Assembly: GCA_030005635.1 (NCBI GenBank) | Contig: JARUHP010000028.1 | Coordinates: forward strand, 1-47,459 | Origin: Deltaproteobacteria bacterium IMCC39146 | Lineage (GTDB): Bacteria > Desulfobacterota > Desulfuromonadia > Desulfuromonadales > BM103 | Length of the DNA stretch: 47,459 nucleotides | Direction of reading: 5' to 3' | Part shown: piece after piece, positions 10,064-19,721 of the stretch | How the letters are laid out: every line of letters starts with the position of its first letter | Position numbering within the stretch: position 1 is the first letter of the stretch | Program-made: the position numbers and the translations under genes | The notes under the pieces: model-generated | Databases searched by the model: none | What the model was told of the DNA's origin: nothing | Seen by the model: the letters and a program-made list of their open reading frames with translations, nothing else

Positions 10064-11020
10064 TCATTGCCATGATGAGCCATCATAAAATACATCTGCT
10101 ATCTCGGCCGTGATTTTTCGGACTCTCGCTACCTCGTCTTTTCTGAGATTGATCTTCCAATAATCTCTAGTTAATGCTGAGTCACGCTTTAAAATATGCA
10201 CTCGAGAATCCAAAGAAAGAGAATTTTGGCTTCCACAGTGGTTATGTATCATTTCACCAACTTCATCACTCCATCGCAGAGACAACTGATAAAAAAGATC
10301 TCGAAATCCACTTAAATAGTCTTGGCACAAGTCCTCATGACGTAAGAAGATCCATTCCGGGTGTTCTGTTTGGTAGCGTTTTATAACCGAATGAAAAACC
10401 TTCCAACACAAAGCAGCATCTTCCAGGTTATAGCCAGAGGATTCCTGTCCACTCATTGCCTTCTCTTCAACTTCTGAAACAAGATTGGCTGGAATCGTTT
10501 CCATGAACTTAGGTTGAGATAAAAATACGCTTAGAGGCATTCTCCAGTTCACACGTTTTATACTACTGACGTAAGCTGCTGGGTGCCTAATCATAACAAC
10601 AACCTGTGACTGATATTCACGAGCAACCCACTCCGCAGAGAGTAATGCGATTGGGTCTTTAATAAGTGGGACCACCACCCCACATCTAAGTCTCCTCAAA
10701 TTATTTATTGCTTTGCAACTCTTAGAAACCAACTCTCTGAAACTTCGCCCTCCCTGAATACTCTTGTATGTTGAATATACAATCTTACGGTCTATATACT
10801 TTTTAACTCTACTGGCTTCAGAACTCTGCACATAGGGATAGTGCTGCACGAAAGGACACTGACCGACTATCCTACTCTGGCCATTCAGGTAATTAAACGG
10901 TTCCGACACCTCGAGCAGATCCCCAGAAAAATTCAACATTTTTCCGACCCACGTTGTGCCAGAGCGGTTGGCTCCCGTGACAAGAATGGTTTTCATATGA
11001 GACATCCGTATGTTAGACAT
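10064..11020 (-). CDS. Sulfotransferase family protein
   Basis: This protein of about 310 residues is predicted to transfer sulfate from PAPS to a hydroxyl of the polysaccharide. TILVTGANRSGTTWVGKML near the N-terminus is the 5'-phosphosulfate loop, and VVMIRHPAAYVSSIKRVNWR is the 3'-phosphate-binding segment (RxP...S). FLRHEDLC is also usual for bacterial sulfotransferases of capsule clusters. Three in-frame ATGs exist (11020, 11005, 10996); the last sits directly before the P-loop strand, and the first overlaps the 3' end of the GT2 gene by 8 nt. The start is therefore uncertain by 24 nt. No PAPS-synthesis genes are in the window. Confidence 0.85.
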   Translation of the reverse strand: MSNIRMSHMKTILVTGANRSGTTWVGKMLNFSGDLLEVSEPFNYLNGQSRIVGQCPFVQHYPYVQSSEASRVKKYIDRKIVYSTYKSIQGGRSFRELVSKSCKAINNLRRLRCGVVVPLIKDPIALLSAEWVAREYQSQVVVMIRHPAAYVSSIKRVNWRMPLSVFLSQPKFMETIPANLVSEVEEKAMSGQESSGYNLEDAALCWKVFHSVIKRYQTEHPEWIFLRHEDLCQDYLSGFRDLFYQLSLRWSDEVGEMIHNHCGSQNSLSLDSRVHILKRDSALTRDYWKINLRKDEVARVRKITAEIADVFYDGSSWQ

Positions 11021-11888
11021 TAAAAAGTGACAACTTCAACCTTGCCAATTGTTCTGATCTTAAATAATTTACAAAATCATCAGAAACAGGTCTTTTATAT
11101 CTACAAAGCCCAGCCCACAAATATCCTAATATTTCCAAGGGCCCTCCCAAAGAAGAAAAACGCAACAAAAGCATTCTCCTCAAGACCATCAAGATATAAA
11201 AAAACGGATGATATCCTATGACATAAAATTTTTTCCCGTAACGAAGTCTAGAGTTAAGGAAACTTCCCGAAGCGCTACCGGTGGGACGATGGTGATATAC
11301 GGTAATTTCAGGGAAAGATTCTACCTCCCAGCCTTGCATTCTAGCCGTAATCTCTGCGACGGCATCAATACCTCCGTATTTGAGTGGCATATAACCACCG
11401 ATTACCTCAAAACACTGTCGACTAAATAATTGAATTGGACCACCAACACTATTACGAGAAGAAATAGTTTTTACAAATTTACCATTGCAATAGTCTAAAC
11501 GCACGCCACCAACAATTCCCAACCTTTTGTTATTTTTAAATTTATGCAACATTGTTTCATAATAGTTTGACTCAAAGGATATGTCTGCGTCTAGATTTCC
11601 AATATATTCGAATTTTATTCTTCTTATATATTCGTAAGCCTTACTAAAGGCTATAGCCTTTGATCCAAAACTTCTTGTTGATTTATCATCTGTAGATAGA
11701 AGTTCGATAAAATCATATTTTTCAACATATGATTTTATTGTTTCAGCTGTCTTGTCGGTAGAGCTGTCATCAACTATTATCCACTTGACGGGAAGTACCG
11801 TCTGAGAAATCACGGCGGTTATAGCCCGCTCAATATGTTTCTCCTCATTTTTTGCGGCAGTTACAAGAGCGTAAGAGTAATTATCCAT
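11013..11888 (-). CDS. GT2-family glycosyltransferase
   Basis: This 291-residue GT-A glycosyltransferase is probably for assembly of the repeat unit. The N-terminus has YALVTAAKNEEKHIERAI and VKWIIVDDSSTDKTAETI, and the metal-binding DxD is in YIGNLDADISFE. GGYMPLKYGGIDAVAEITAR is the usual acceptor-side segment. A hydrophobic segment near the C-terminus (PFFYILMVLRRMLLLRF) suggests membrane association. The ATG at 11888 is chosen because GGAGAAGGA lies about 9 nt before it; an in-frame upstream start would add eight residues without a ribosome-binding site. Confidence 0.88.
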   Translation of the reverse strand: MDNYSYALVTAAKNEEKHIERAITAVISQTVLPVKWIIVDDSSTDKTAETIKSYVEKYDFIELLSTDDKSTRSFGSKAIAFSKAYEYIRRIKFEYIGNLDADISFESNYYETMLHKFKNNKRLGIVGGVRLDYCNGKFVKTISSRNSVGGPIQLFSRQCFEVIGGYMPLKYGGIDAVAEITARMQGWEVESFPEITVYHHRPTGSASGSFLNSRLRYGKKFYVIGYHPFFYILMVLRRMLLLRFSSLGGPLEILGYLWAGLCRYKRPVSDDFVNYLRSEQLARLKLSLFNV

Positions 11889-11949
11889 AACCAGTCCTTC
11901 TCCATCACACAAGGCCTGCTGTAGTAACGAGACAGACCAATACCTTTAC

Positions 11950-13053
11950 TTAATTATCAAGCGAACAATTATAAGTATTCACTAAATCAAACTGACCAAA
12001 AGATGCAAACATGTATTTTTCAGGGCTTCGAGCAATATATTTCAAAAAAGGCTCGAGTGTTTTCCGATTCCACTTCGTGAATAGCTTTGAGTGCCCAATG
12101 AGAACTACAGGGATATCAATTTCACAATTATTATATTTCTTTTCAATTCGCTTTAAGCCGGAAACAAGTTGTTTACCGCTACATTGATTAAAATCTAATT
12201 TCCATGCATGTTTTTCCAGAATCATTGTCAACACTTTCTTCAAGAGCATTCCCTTTTTCACAGATGGATTACCAGTTGTGCTATCACCTTCAAGTTTATA
12301 AGTTTTATGCTTATGGAAGCTTGCTTGAATTACTCGAAAAAGGCGGTTAGGGGTGAGGAAAGAAGTAATTTGTCGGTTTTCACAATAAATGGGAAACTCA
12401 ACCAACTTTCCACCAGGGTCACGGAAGCAAACATTGTTCACAGATATAGGCCAAGGGAGGGTATCACTAAAGGCTTCTCTGTAGTCGAAGCTGACCCTTC
12501 CTGACCGTTTCCCATATTTGAAAACTGATGTGTCGATTTCAATTCCATTCTCCACTAGCGCTTTGCAAATATTCAAAGACGGACTCATTGACCAATTAGC
12601 TGCCCTGAAAACAAAGCACTTATAATCTGGTTTTACTACCCTTAATTCTTTTTCAAGAAATGCTTTTCCTACCCCAATTATTTCATTGATACGCCCATAT
12701 TTCAGTTCCGACAAACTATATTCAGACCAATCCTGGCACCACTTACCTTTTTCGAGCCTCGAATTAGTATAAGAAGAATGAATATGTAATTGAACATCGT
12801 GACCATTTATCAACGCGTATCGCAACTGCTCAATAATTTCTGCATAATGGTAATCATCCCTACCATGTTCATCAAAATACTCCTTAAACTTCAATATTTC
12901 TGATACATCCGCCAATATTGTTAGTTTTGCACCATAATTATCAAACAAATCCATCAGCCGTTGGGTTGGCTCTACCATCAAAGAATATGGTGAGCCTTCA
13001 CCATTGCCGTGTATTTCATAATCAAGTGTGAAAACAACTTTGAGCATTGCCAT
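11950..13053 (-). CDS. Polysaccharide deacetylase-like (NodB-fold) protein
   Basis: This 367-residue protein shows a divergent carbohydrate esterase 4 pattern: VVFTLDYEIHGNGEG (first catalytic-type Asp), DVQLHIHSSY (His motif), CFVFRAANWSMSPSL (the RxP-like third motif) and PVVLIGHSKLF (the C-terminal Leu/His motif). It would remove acetyl groups from a glycan, but the metal site HxxxH is reduced to HIHSS, so activity is uncertain. The ATG has GAGGAC about 7 nt upstream. No signal peptide is visible, so it may act on a cytoplasmic lipid-linked or nucleotide-sugar substrate. It is one of two deacetylase-like genes in the cluster. Confidence 0.75.
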   Translation of the reverse strand: MAMLKVVFTLDYEIHGNGEGSPYSLMVEPTQRLMDLFDNYGAKLTILADVSEILKFKEYFDEHGRDDYHYAEIIEQLRYALINGHDVQLHIHSSYTNSRLEKGKWCQDWSEYSLSELKYGRINEIIGVGKAFLEKELRVVKPDYKCFVFRAANWSMSPSLNICKALVENGIEIDTSVFKYGKRSGRVSFDYREAFSDTLPWPISVNNVCFRDPGGKLVEFPIYCENRQITSFLTPNRLFRVIQASFHKHKTYKLEGDSTTGNPSVKKGMLLKKVLTMILEKHAWKLDFNQCSGKQLVSGLKRIEKKYNNCEIDIPVVLIGHSKLFTKWNRKTLEPFLKYIARSPEKYMFASFGQFDLVNTYNCSLDN

Positions 13054-13082
13054 TCTAATGTCCTCAACTATTAAGAGCTAAT

Positions 13083-14180
13083 TCAACGGATAATATCAGC
13101 AATACGTTCACTCGCCCTTCCATCCCACAAATGAGGAACTGAACCCTTTCGGGCATCACCATTAATGATGCTAAAGACACTACTTTTCAACTTATTCATA
13201 TTTTGACCGGTCAGGACATTGGTCCCTACTGTCACCGTTACAGGACGCTCCGTATTCTCCCTGATCGTTAAACAGGGAACTCCTAAATATGTTGTTTCTT
13301 CCTGTATCCCGCCTGAATCCGTGATAACCAAAGTTGCAGCTTGCTGCAGCGAAAGAAACTCAAGGTATCCGACAGGATCAACCAGAAATAACCTCGCACC
13401 ATCAGTCTGAATTCCTAAGTCTTTAAGTCGATGACGTGTTCTCGGATGGATCGGGAAAAGCATTGGGAGTTCTCGACTTAACTCCAATAATGTACCGATG
13501 ATTTGTGCCAACATGATTGGGTCATCAACATTGGAGGGGCGGTGCAGGGTTACCAGACCGTAACCATTCGACAGCATACCCGCAGGAATGTTGCATTGTT
13601 CGGCAACCTGCTGAGGGCTGAGCTTTGAGTCGGCCCTTTCCTTTAAGCGGACAAGAGTATCGATCATCACATTACCGACGAGATGAATTTGTTCCCTCCT
13701 CTTTCCTTCACGCCGCAAATTATCATCACCATCAATCGAAGGCGTAAATAACAGATCAGACAACTGATCTGTGACGATACGATTTGTTTCTTCCGGCATC
13801 GCTCTATCGAATGAGCGAAGTCCAGCTTCAACATGTGCCACTGGGATTAAAAGTTTCGCACATACCAAGGCTGCGGCAACTGTCGAATTAACATCCCCAT
13901 AAACTAAAACCATGTCAGGTTTATAATCAGTCAGGACTGGTTCAATCTTAGTCATGATTTGAGCCGTTTGGGTTGCGTGACTCCCTGAGCCAACTTCGAG
14001 ATTCAGGTCGGGAGATGGCAACCCCAACTGGCTGAAAAATATTTCAGACATGTTTGCATCATAGTGTTGGCCGGTATGAAGCAGAAACTGTCGTACCCCA
14101 CCCTTTCTGCCTAGAGCCATCATTACAGGCGCTACCTTCATGAAATTTGGCCTTGCCCCTGCAACATGCATAATCTTCAT
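13083..14180 (-). CDS. wbpI: UDP-GlcNAc 2-epimerase family (WbpI/WecB-like)
   Basis: This 365-residue non-hydrolysing C2-epimerase has full family length. It shows MKIMHVAGARPNFMKVAPVM, the UDP-sugar site LLHTGQHYDANMSEIFF, the catalytic region VYGDVNSTVAAALVCAKL, AHVEAGLRSFDRAMPEETNR and GGIQEETTYLGVPCLTIREN. It could make UDP-ManNAc from UDP-GlcNAc (WecB), or UDP-ManNAc(3NAc)A from UDP-GlcNAc(3NAc)A (WbpI). Because WbpA, WbpB, WbpE and WbpD counterparts are all in the cluster, the WbpI role is favoured, but sequence alone does not separate the two. Confidence 0.88.
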   Translation of the reverse strand: MKIMHVAGARPNFMKVAPVMMALGRKGGVRQFLLHTGQHYDANMSEIFFSQLGLPSPDLNLEVGSGSHATQTAQIMTKIEPVLTDYKPDMVLVYGDVNSTVAAALVCAKLLIPVAHVEAGLRSFDRAMPEETNRIVTDQLSDLLFTPSIDGDDNLRREGKRREQIHLVGNVMIDTLVRLKERADSKLSPQQVAEQCNIPAGMLSNGYGLVTLHRPSNVDDPIMLAQIIGTLLELSRELPMLFPIHPRTRHRLKDLGIQTDGARLFLVDPVGYLEFLSLQQAATLVITDSGGIQEETTYLGVPCLTIRENTERPVTVTVGTNVLTGQNMNKLKSSVFSIINGDARKGSVPHLWDGRASERIADIIR

Positions 14181-14226
14181 ATCATTCCCCCGCTTAGGAG
14201 TTTTTTGCCTTATTTATTATGAATGT

Positions 14227-15543
14227 TCATAAAGACCAATACACAAGACCTTGAGATTCGACCTCCGCTCGGTTCAGTATCGACTTAACATCGACAACAA
14301 CCCCGTGGCCATTCCCATTGCCGCACAACTCTTTAAGATGCCAGGGCGTAATATGCTTGAATGCATCGTGGTCTACAGCCCAGACGACCCCGTCTACCTT
14401 GCCAATTTCAGCCAGTGAAGACAGCTCAAGACCGTATTCTTCACGTACATCGTTAACGTTGGCCATTGGGTCATGCACCAAAGCGGTCACCCCAAACTCC
14501 TTCAGGTTTTGCAGGATATCTACAACTTTCGAATTCCTGATATCAGAAACGTTTTCCTTGAAAGTCAAACCCAAAACAAGTACCCGGCTTCCATTAACAG
14601 TTTTTCGAACCTCTATCAGTTTCTTAACAGTCATTTCCGCCACGTATTTCCCCATCCCATCATTGATACGTCGCCCTGCAAGTATGACCTGCGGGTTGTA
14701 TCCAACGGCTTCAGCCTTGTGGGTTAGGTAGTAGGGATCAACACCGATACAGTGCCCACCCACCAAACCAGGCTTAAATTTAAGAAAATTCCACTTGGTT
14801 CCTGCTGCTTCTAATACGTCACTGGTTGAGATACCCATTTTGTTGAAGAGGATCGACAATTCGTTCATTAAAGCAATATTCAAATCACGTTGCGTGTTCT
14901 CTATAACCTTTGCTGCCTCAGCAACCCGAATAGAAGAAGCGCGAAATACCCCTGCGGTAATAACTGCTTCGTAAACTCTGGCAACCGTTTCCAGGGTCTC
15001 CTCATCCTGCCCTGAAACAACCTTGACTATATTTTCTACAGTGTAAGTTTGATCCCCCGGATTAATGCGCTCTGGAGAATAACCAACCTTAAAATCAACC
15101 CCACAGATAAGACCAGATTCAGCCTCCAAAATAGGAATGCAGATTTCTTCTGTCACTCCGGGATAGAAAGTAGATTCAAAGACAACAATGGAATTTTTAG
15201 CAAGATTTTGCCCAATGGTACGTGAGGCAGATTTTACGGGCGCGAGATCGGGTCTTTTAGATTTGTGGATGGGGGTAGGAACTGTAACAATTATGAATTC
15301 AGTTTCTTTGAGCCTGTCAGGATCCGTGGTGAATTCAATTTCAGAGGAGATCAGGTCGCTGCTCGCGATCTCTCCAGTGGCGTCAAAACCGCGTTTAAGT
15401 TCTTCTATCTTCCTGTTACTTATATCGTAACCGATCACATCGGCCACCTTATCGAAGGAAACCGCTAGCGGAAGACCTACATACCCCAAACCGACCATTG
15501 CGATTTTTGATTGTCTAGAAACTAAGCCTTCCAAGGATATCAA
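14227..15543 (-). CDS. wbpA: UDP-N-acetylglucosamine 6-dehydrogenase (WbpA/TviB-like)
   Basis: This 438-residue nucleotide-sugar dehydrogenase oxidises the C6 hydroxyl of UDP-GlcNAc to a carboxylate using two NAD+. The NAD-binding motif is KIAMVGLGYVGLPLAVSF, VAEAAKVIENTQRDLNIALM is the central helix, and the catalytic Cys is at about residue 265 in LVGGHCIGVDPYYLTHKAE. It closely follows the TviB (VipA) pattern of UDP-GlcNAc dehydrogenases throughout. The likely start is a TTG at 15543 with GGGAG 6 nt upstream; no ATG lies near the conserved N-terminus. It lies 46 nt upstream of the epimerase gene and probably supplies the first step of the ManNAc(3NAc)A pathway. Confidence 0.9.
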   Translation of the reverse strand: MISLEGLVSRQSKIAMVGLGYVGLPLAVSFDKVADVIGYDISNRKIEELKRGFDATGEIASSDLISSEIEFTTDPDRLKETEFIIVTVPTPIHKSKRPDLAPVKSASRTIGQNLAKNSIVVFESTFYPGVTEEICIPILEAESGLICGVDFKVGYSPERINPGDQTYTVENIVKVVSGQDEETLETVARVYEAVITAGVFRASSIRVAEAAKVIENTQRDLNIALMNELSILFNKMGISTSDVLEAAGTKWNFLKFKPGLVGGHCIGVDPYYLTHKAEAVGYNPQVILAGRRINDGMGKYVAEMTVKKLIEVRKTVNGSRVLVLGLTFKENVSDIRNSKVVDILQNLKEFGVTALVHDPMANVNDVREEYGLELSSLAEIGKVDGVVWAVDHDAFKHITPWHLKELCGNGNGHGVVVDVKSILNRAEVESQGLVYWSL

Positions 15544-15623
15544 AGCAGACTCCCTTAGGAAAAAGTAAAGACGTTAATGTCGCCATTAAGTGTAAGCTTA
15601 TAATCAAATTCTCGTTATTTAAT

Positions 15624-16673
15624 TCAATTTAATTGCAATAAAAGATCCTCAATACTCGCAACGATAGTTTTTAAGGCATTAGAGTTTCTCTTTATACAAA
15701 TATTTTCTCTTTTACGTTTAGACAATAGAATAATCTTTTTAACTTCCTCAACACTACTTATTAACTTAAGACGACCTAGATCTGAAAGATACTTGTCTAC
15801 AGCGCCAAGTTTACCACCAAAAATACTATATGCTGGAACATCAAGTGCTGCGGCTTCTCTAATCATTGTGCCACCAGCACTAACAACTAAGTCTGAATAC
15901 CAGACTAAGTCCAAACCATTCATAACGTTGTCAGGAATTATAATTTTTTTCTTTATAATAAGATTTGGCCAGCGGTCTCTGATTGATTTTTCCTGGTCTT
16001 TTGTACGAGGGGCAATAATAATTTGAATTGAGTCATTGTCGCCTAAATAATCAACCACAGCTTCAAACAGCTTATCGCTTTTTTCTGTGTGATAGTGGGC
16101 CACCGTAGCCGGTGGGCGTATAGTGACTAAAACCTTTTCCTCGTCTACTCCTAATTGCTTAAAAAGAGATGGATTTGGTTTGAATCCCTGCACATAAACA
16201 TCTTCTTTTATTCCAGGATATTTTTGTATTCTTTTTGCAACCTTCTCGGGGTTTTTATTTGAAATCATTTCTGGAACAAGCATTAGGTCTACAGGAAAGG
16301 GAAGGGACTGAGCGTGCTCATAATCAGAAGCAAAAACGGTTGGCAAACCAGTAAGCTTTGAAATAAGCATCTGAGCTCGCGAACCATGCGAAAGAGCTAA
16401 ACTAGGCCTTTTTGTAAGTAAAAATGGGAGCAATTGTAAAGTACGAACAATCAAGCCAAACACCTTAAACAGCTTATTTGAACCATAGTGTTTTCCAACC
16501 TTGATACAATCAATTTCAAACAACTCTACAAGATCAAAAACCTGTGCATAGTCGCGTGCAGTGACCACCACATCAAATCCCTTGGCTCTCAGTTCACTAA
16601 TTATAGGATTGAAAAATAGAACATGTGGAGAGTTGTCGAGATCTATCCATATTTTTTTATTTTTCAAGGTCAT
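15624..16673 (-). CDS. DUF354 domain protein (GT-B-like)
   Basis: This 349-residue protein belongs to the DUF354 family, recognised by KIWIDLDNSPHVLFFNPII at the N-terminus, ALSHGSRAQMLISKLTGLP, VFASDYEHA and the C-terminal SAGGTMIREAAALDVPAYSI. The fold resembles UDP-GlcNAc 2-epimerases and GT-B glycosyltransferases. The biochemical role is not established, and its presence in many polysaccharide clusters suggests sugar transfer or modification. The ATG start is directly preceded by AGAGGA, so a TTG two codons downstream is an alternative. A palindrome-containing intergenic region precedes it. Confidence 0.75.
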   Translation of the reverse strand: MTLKNKKIWIDLDNSPHVLFFNPIISELRAKGFDVVVTARDYAQVFDLVELFEIDCIKVGKHYGSNKLFKVFGLIVRTLQLLPFLLTKRPSLALSHGSRAQMLISKLTGLPTVFASDYEHAQSLPFPVDLMLVPEMISNKNPEKVAKRIQKYPGIKEDVYVQGFKPNPSLFKQLGVDEEKVLVTIRPPATVAHYHTEKSDKLFEAVVDYLGDNDSIQIIIAPRTKDQEKSIRDRWPNLIIKKKIIIPDNVMNGLDLVWYSDLVVSAGGTMIREAAALDVPAYSIFGGKLGAVDKYLSDLGRLKLISSVEEVKKIILLSKRKRENICIKRNSNALKTIVASIEDLLLQLN

Positions 16674-16872
16674 TCCTCTGAAGACATATACTCATATGTC
16701 GCTAAATACACATTTAATATTGACTGAGCAAGCAGTTAGAACAGCAATTCAATAAAAATCTATTGTCTTGACAAATGTCACAGTAAATGAACTGTAAGAG
16801 TTGACAATTATTTTTTGTTACACTCCGTAACTATAGGCTTTAGTTCTATTTACACAAAAATATTCCTGATGG
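16674..16872 (-). promoter_or_regulatory. Intergenic region with candidate promoter and operator-like palindrome
   Basis: This 199-bp gap is one of the few real gaps in the proximal cluster. On the minus strand TTGTCA (16807-16802) and TACTGT (16785-16780) are 16 nt apart and could serve as -35 and -10. The -10 overlaps an inverted repeat, ACAGT-N6-ACTGT at 16780-16795, that could be a repressor or activator site. No terminator hairpin was seen. If functional, it would drive the distal half of the cluster from the DUF354 gene onward. Confidence 0.3.
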
Positions 16873-17661
16873 TCATAGGATGATTTTATTAATTTTCCCA
16901 CCCTTTTTGATGTTTCCCTTTCGGAAACAGATAACCGGGTCGGCGGCCCATCGTGGCGAGCCCAGATGATAAAGAGCCCTCATCATGTTTCTAACAACAT
17001 GTGCCTTGATTTTTGAATTTTCTTTTAATGCTGTATATCTGGAGCTGGATTCAGGAAGAGGCAGATAGACTTCATCTCCGACAAAACCATGCTTTTGGAC
17101 GACATCCGTCAGTGAATGATAAGTGAAATATCTCACATGTGCATAAAATTCATATTTATCCTTCTCGGACACCGGGTCATGAAAAGTCTTTCCAGTTACA
17201 AGAAATGGCAGAAGGTAAGGTAGCCCTGAGTAGTTCGGAGCGGAGATATATAATCGTCCATTATCTCGCAAGATTCGATTTATCTCCTCCAGGAAGTGAT
17301 CAAAATTAATCAAGTGCTCGATTGTCGCGAGTGCAACAACTGCGTCAAAGTGTCCATCCTCAAAGGGGTAAGACTGACCATCGACATCAATGTTGAAGGA
17401 GATCGTCTTTAAACCGGCCCGATTCATCACCGACAAACACTTCGGGCAGACATCGTTGCAAAGCACTTCTGCATCAGACTCGTCCTGAATTTTCTTACCA
17501 ACGACCCCGACCCCTGCAGCTATATCCAATATCCTCTTATGATCTTTTCCCCTGAAGACCCCAGGGAATATCCTGTGTCTCTCGTGTAGACTATTATAGT
17601 CTCCTATATTGGAAACATTATTCAAACGCTCCTCTTCCAATGGAATGGCATCTACTCTCAT
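16873..17661 (-). CDS. Class I SAM-dependent methyltransferase
   Basis: This 262-residue methyltransferase is the last gene of the tightly packed modification cassette. Motif I is ILDIAAGVGVVGKKI, the next strand LCNDVCPKCL, and HFDAVVALATIEHLINFDHF followed by LEEINRILRDNGRLYISAPN gives motifs II and III. The target may be a sugar hydroxyl or a carboxyl group, but this cannot be told from sequence. AGGAGA lies 7 nt before the ATG. It is 16 nt downstream of the ATP-grasp gene, which implies co-transcription. Confidence 0.85.
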   Translation of the reverse strand: MRVDAIPLEEERLNNVSNIGDYNSLHERHRIFPGVFRGKDHKRILDIAAGVGVVGKKIQDESDAEVLCNDVCPKCLSVMNRAGLKTISFNIDVDGQSYPFEDGHFDAVVALATIEHLINFDHFLEEINRILRDNGRLYISAPNYSGLPYLLPFLVTGKTFHDPVSEKDKYEFYAHVRYFTYHSLTDVVQKHGFVGDEVYLPLPESSSRYTALKENSKIKAHVVRNMMRALYHLGSPRWAADPVICFRKGNIKKGGKINKIIL

Positions 17662-17677
17662 TTGAAGTCTCCTATTC

Positions 17678-18847
17678 TCAAAACATCCGCCTCACAAGTC
17701 CGTGAACTCGGGTGAAAAAGGGGCCCATGTCATTTCGGTCAAAAACTGCAAAAACATGATTACGACGATAAGGTTCCACAAACCTTTTAAAACTAAGGGA
17801 CTCTTCTTTAGCGCTTACAAAACTCTGATATAAATCCCTGAACTCATCAATCCACATAAACTCAGTTTCAGACTGAATTTGCACGGGAAACTCTCCACTC
17901 ACATGACTTTTATATTCAATAAATGGGAAGTTGACTCCACACTTAAGAGACAAAAGACTTGACCTGTTGTGGCGTCCATTTAGCTCCATCAACTTATAGG
18001 TACCGTCGCGAGGGTCTTTTTTGAACTCAGTGCAAGAATACCCTTCATACCCAAATGCCTTAACAGTCTTTTGACCAATCTCGGCCACCTCGGGTATCCA
18101 CTTGCCCCTTACTACCCTTGGCACTCCAAATTTTGGTGGGGACAACCGTACCTTCTCTGCAACAAACTCAACAGGGTCACTTCCACCAAACACGAACGAG
18201 TTATAATTTACCCCCAGAGTGTCGTCACCAGGAATCAACTCCTGAACCATAACCTCAACGCCAAAGGAATCTGCTTCCCTGAAGGCAAAAACAGCCTGTT
18301 CAAGACTTACGACTTTTGTCATTTTCTTTTTAAAATGATCGTAATACCTGTGGCTGAAACAAGGCTTAATCAAACATGGATAGCCGATTAACTCGCAAAA
18401 CCCTTTAACCTCTGTCTCGTTTTTCGGCACCATTGTCTTTGGTGCAGGAATTCCGCAATTTTCGGCCAACTCATAAGTGAATTTTTTGTCTACAATTAAA
18501 TTTACCTTCTCCCAGTCAGGGCAGGCCAAAAAATGATATTCAGAAAGAAATTTCTTGTTTTTTGCGACAATAAAAAGCGAAGCATCATCTGAAGGGAAAA
18601 TTACGCACTTGCCGTACTTTCCCTCGCATTTAACGATAACATCGAGGAAGGCTTCTTCTGAAGACTCAGGACTCGCTGAAAAGATAGATTCCTGAACATA
18701 TTTTGAACGATATCCCATGTCGACCTTCTCGTAGTATATGACAATGACAGGAACGCCCATTTGCCCAAGAGAGCGAATTATGGCAAGACCCATCGTGTGG
18801 CTACCGAGAACTACTGCAGGAATCATTCTTCCATTTTTTTCAGACAT
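17678..18847 (-). CDS. ATP-grasp carboxylate-amine ligase
   Basis: This 389-residue ATP-grasp protein would form an amide or peptide-like bond using ATP. It begins with a Rossmann-like PAVVLGSHTMGLAIIRSLGQ, continues through IPAPKTMVPKNETEVKGFCE and GYPCLIKPCFS (ATP-binding Lys), and has the metal-binding end FKKDPRDGTYKLMELNGRHN. Members of this group are annotated as carboxylate-amine ligases or D-aspartate-ligase-like. The ATG at 18847 has AGGTGGG 5 nt upstream and overlaps the 3' end of the preceding methyltransferase gene by 25 nt. It may attach an amino acid to the carboxyl of the uronic acid made by the WbpA pathway. Confidence 0.8.
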   Translation of the reverse strand: MSEKNGRMIPAVVLGSHTMGLAIIRSLGQMGVPVIVIYYEKVDMGYRSKYVQESIFSASPESSEEAFLDVIVKCEGKYGKCVIFPSDDASLFIVAKNKKFLSEYHFLACPDWEKVNLIVDKKFTYELAENCGIPAPKTMVPKNETEVKGFCELIGYPCLIKPCFSHRYYDHFKKKMTKVVSLEQAVFAFREADSFGVEVMVQELIPGDDTLGVNYNSFVFGGSDPVEFVAEKVRLSPPKFGVPRVVRGKWIPEVAEIGQKTVKAFGYEGYSCTEFKKDPRDGTYKLMELNGRHNRSSLLSLKCGVNFPFIEYKSHVSGEFPVQIQSETEFMWIDEFRDLYQSFVSAKEESLSFKRFVEPYRRNHVFAVFDRNDMGPFFTRVHGLVRRMF

Positions 18848-19719
18848 ATGACCCACCTATTAGGAAAGTACCTGCCTCTAAGGAAAGAAGACCTTTCAAT
18901 AAAGTTCTCAAAATAATCACATACTTTTATTGAGAACTTATCAGAGAATATTTTCCTTCTACATATTGTAAATGCCCCATAACCTAAACCAACCAAACTA
19001 ACAGGAACAAGACCAGAAGCAGCTATTATCTTTTCTACCTGTCTATAGGAATACCTCGTATTAGTATAGTTTGCGTTAGTACTTATCTGATTTATGTCAT
19101 CAGACGTATTGGCAACGGTCTTTTTTAAGATTTTGTGGCGGAAAAAATGTCTAGAAGAAAGAACAAGCCAATAATATGGATCAAGGACATTCTTTAGTTT
19201 AAATATATTTGGCAGTGTAAAAATTATCTGACCATTTTTTTTTAAAATTCTTTTTATCTCCGATAAGGCCTCCTCTTCTTTAAAGACATATTCAAGAACG
19301 CCGACACAGGTGACGACATCAAAGGAGTTGTCCTCATAAGGTAGTTTTTCAATTCCCCCTAACTGAACATTGTCAGGATCCAACCCATGCTTCTCGAAAG
19401 AATTTCGAGCCTCTTCAACCATGCCTGGAGCAATATCTACCCCGTAAACCTGATGCCCCATTTCTGCCATGTTAACGAGCAGCACCCCAGATCCACAGCC
19501 CACATCAAGGACACGACCCCCCTGCGCGTTGCATTCACTCAGGCACCTAAGAACAGCAGCACGCCTACGGCGCATATGAAAGCCCATGAAGTCACTACAG
19601 GCGCCGTCCACATCGTTGTAGATATCCTTCCAGTACTTGGTTCTCGTTGAGAAATACTGGGCGACCGTTTCACGATGCATTGACTGTTGATCTTCATTGA
19701 CATTACCCTGAGGGGTCAT
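18823..19719 (-). CDS. Class I SAM-dependent methyltransferase (UbiE/COQ5-like)
   Basis: This protein of about 298 residues has strong methyltransferase motifs: VLDVGCGSGVLLVNMAEMGH (motif I), VYGVDIAPGMVEEARNSF, FDVVTCVGVLEYVFKEEEAL and IKRILKKNGQIIFTLPN. The C-terminal third is less conserved and includes RYSYRQVEKIIAASGLVPV. The ATG at 19719 is chosen because CGGAG sits about 7 nt before it; it is 2 nt beyond the stop of the deacetylase gene. Its 3' end overlaps the ATP-grasp gene. Substrate unknown. Confidence 0.85.
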   Translation of the reverse strand: MTPQGNVNEDQQSMHRETVAQYFSTRTKYWKDIYNDVDGACSDFMGFHMRRRRAAVLRCLSECNAQGGRVLDVGCGSGVLLVNMAEMGHQVYGVDIAPGMVEEARNSFEKHGLDPDNVQLGGIEKLPYEDNSFDVVTCVGVLEYVFKEEEALSEIKRILKKNGQIIFTLPNIFKLKNVLDPYYWLVLSSRHFFRHKILKKTVANTSDDINQISTNANYTNTRYSYRQVEKIIAASGLVPVSLVGLGYGAFTICRRKIFSDKFSIKVCDYFENFIERSSFLRGRYFPNRWVICLKKMEE

Positions 19720-19721
19720 AA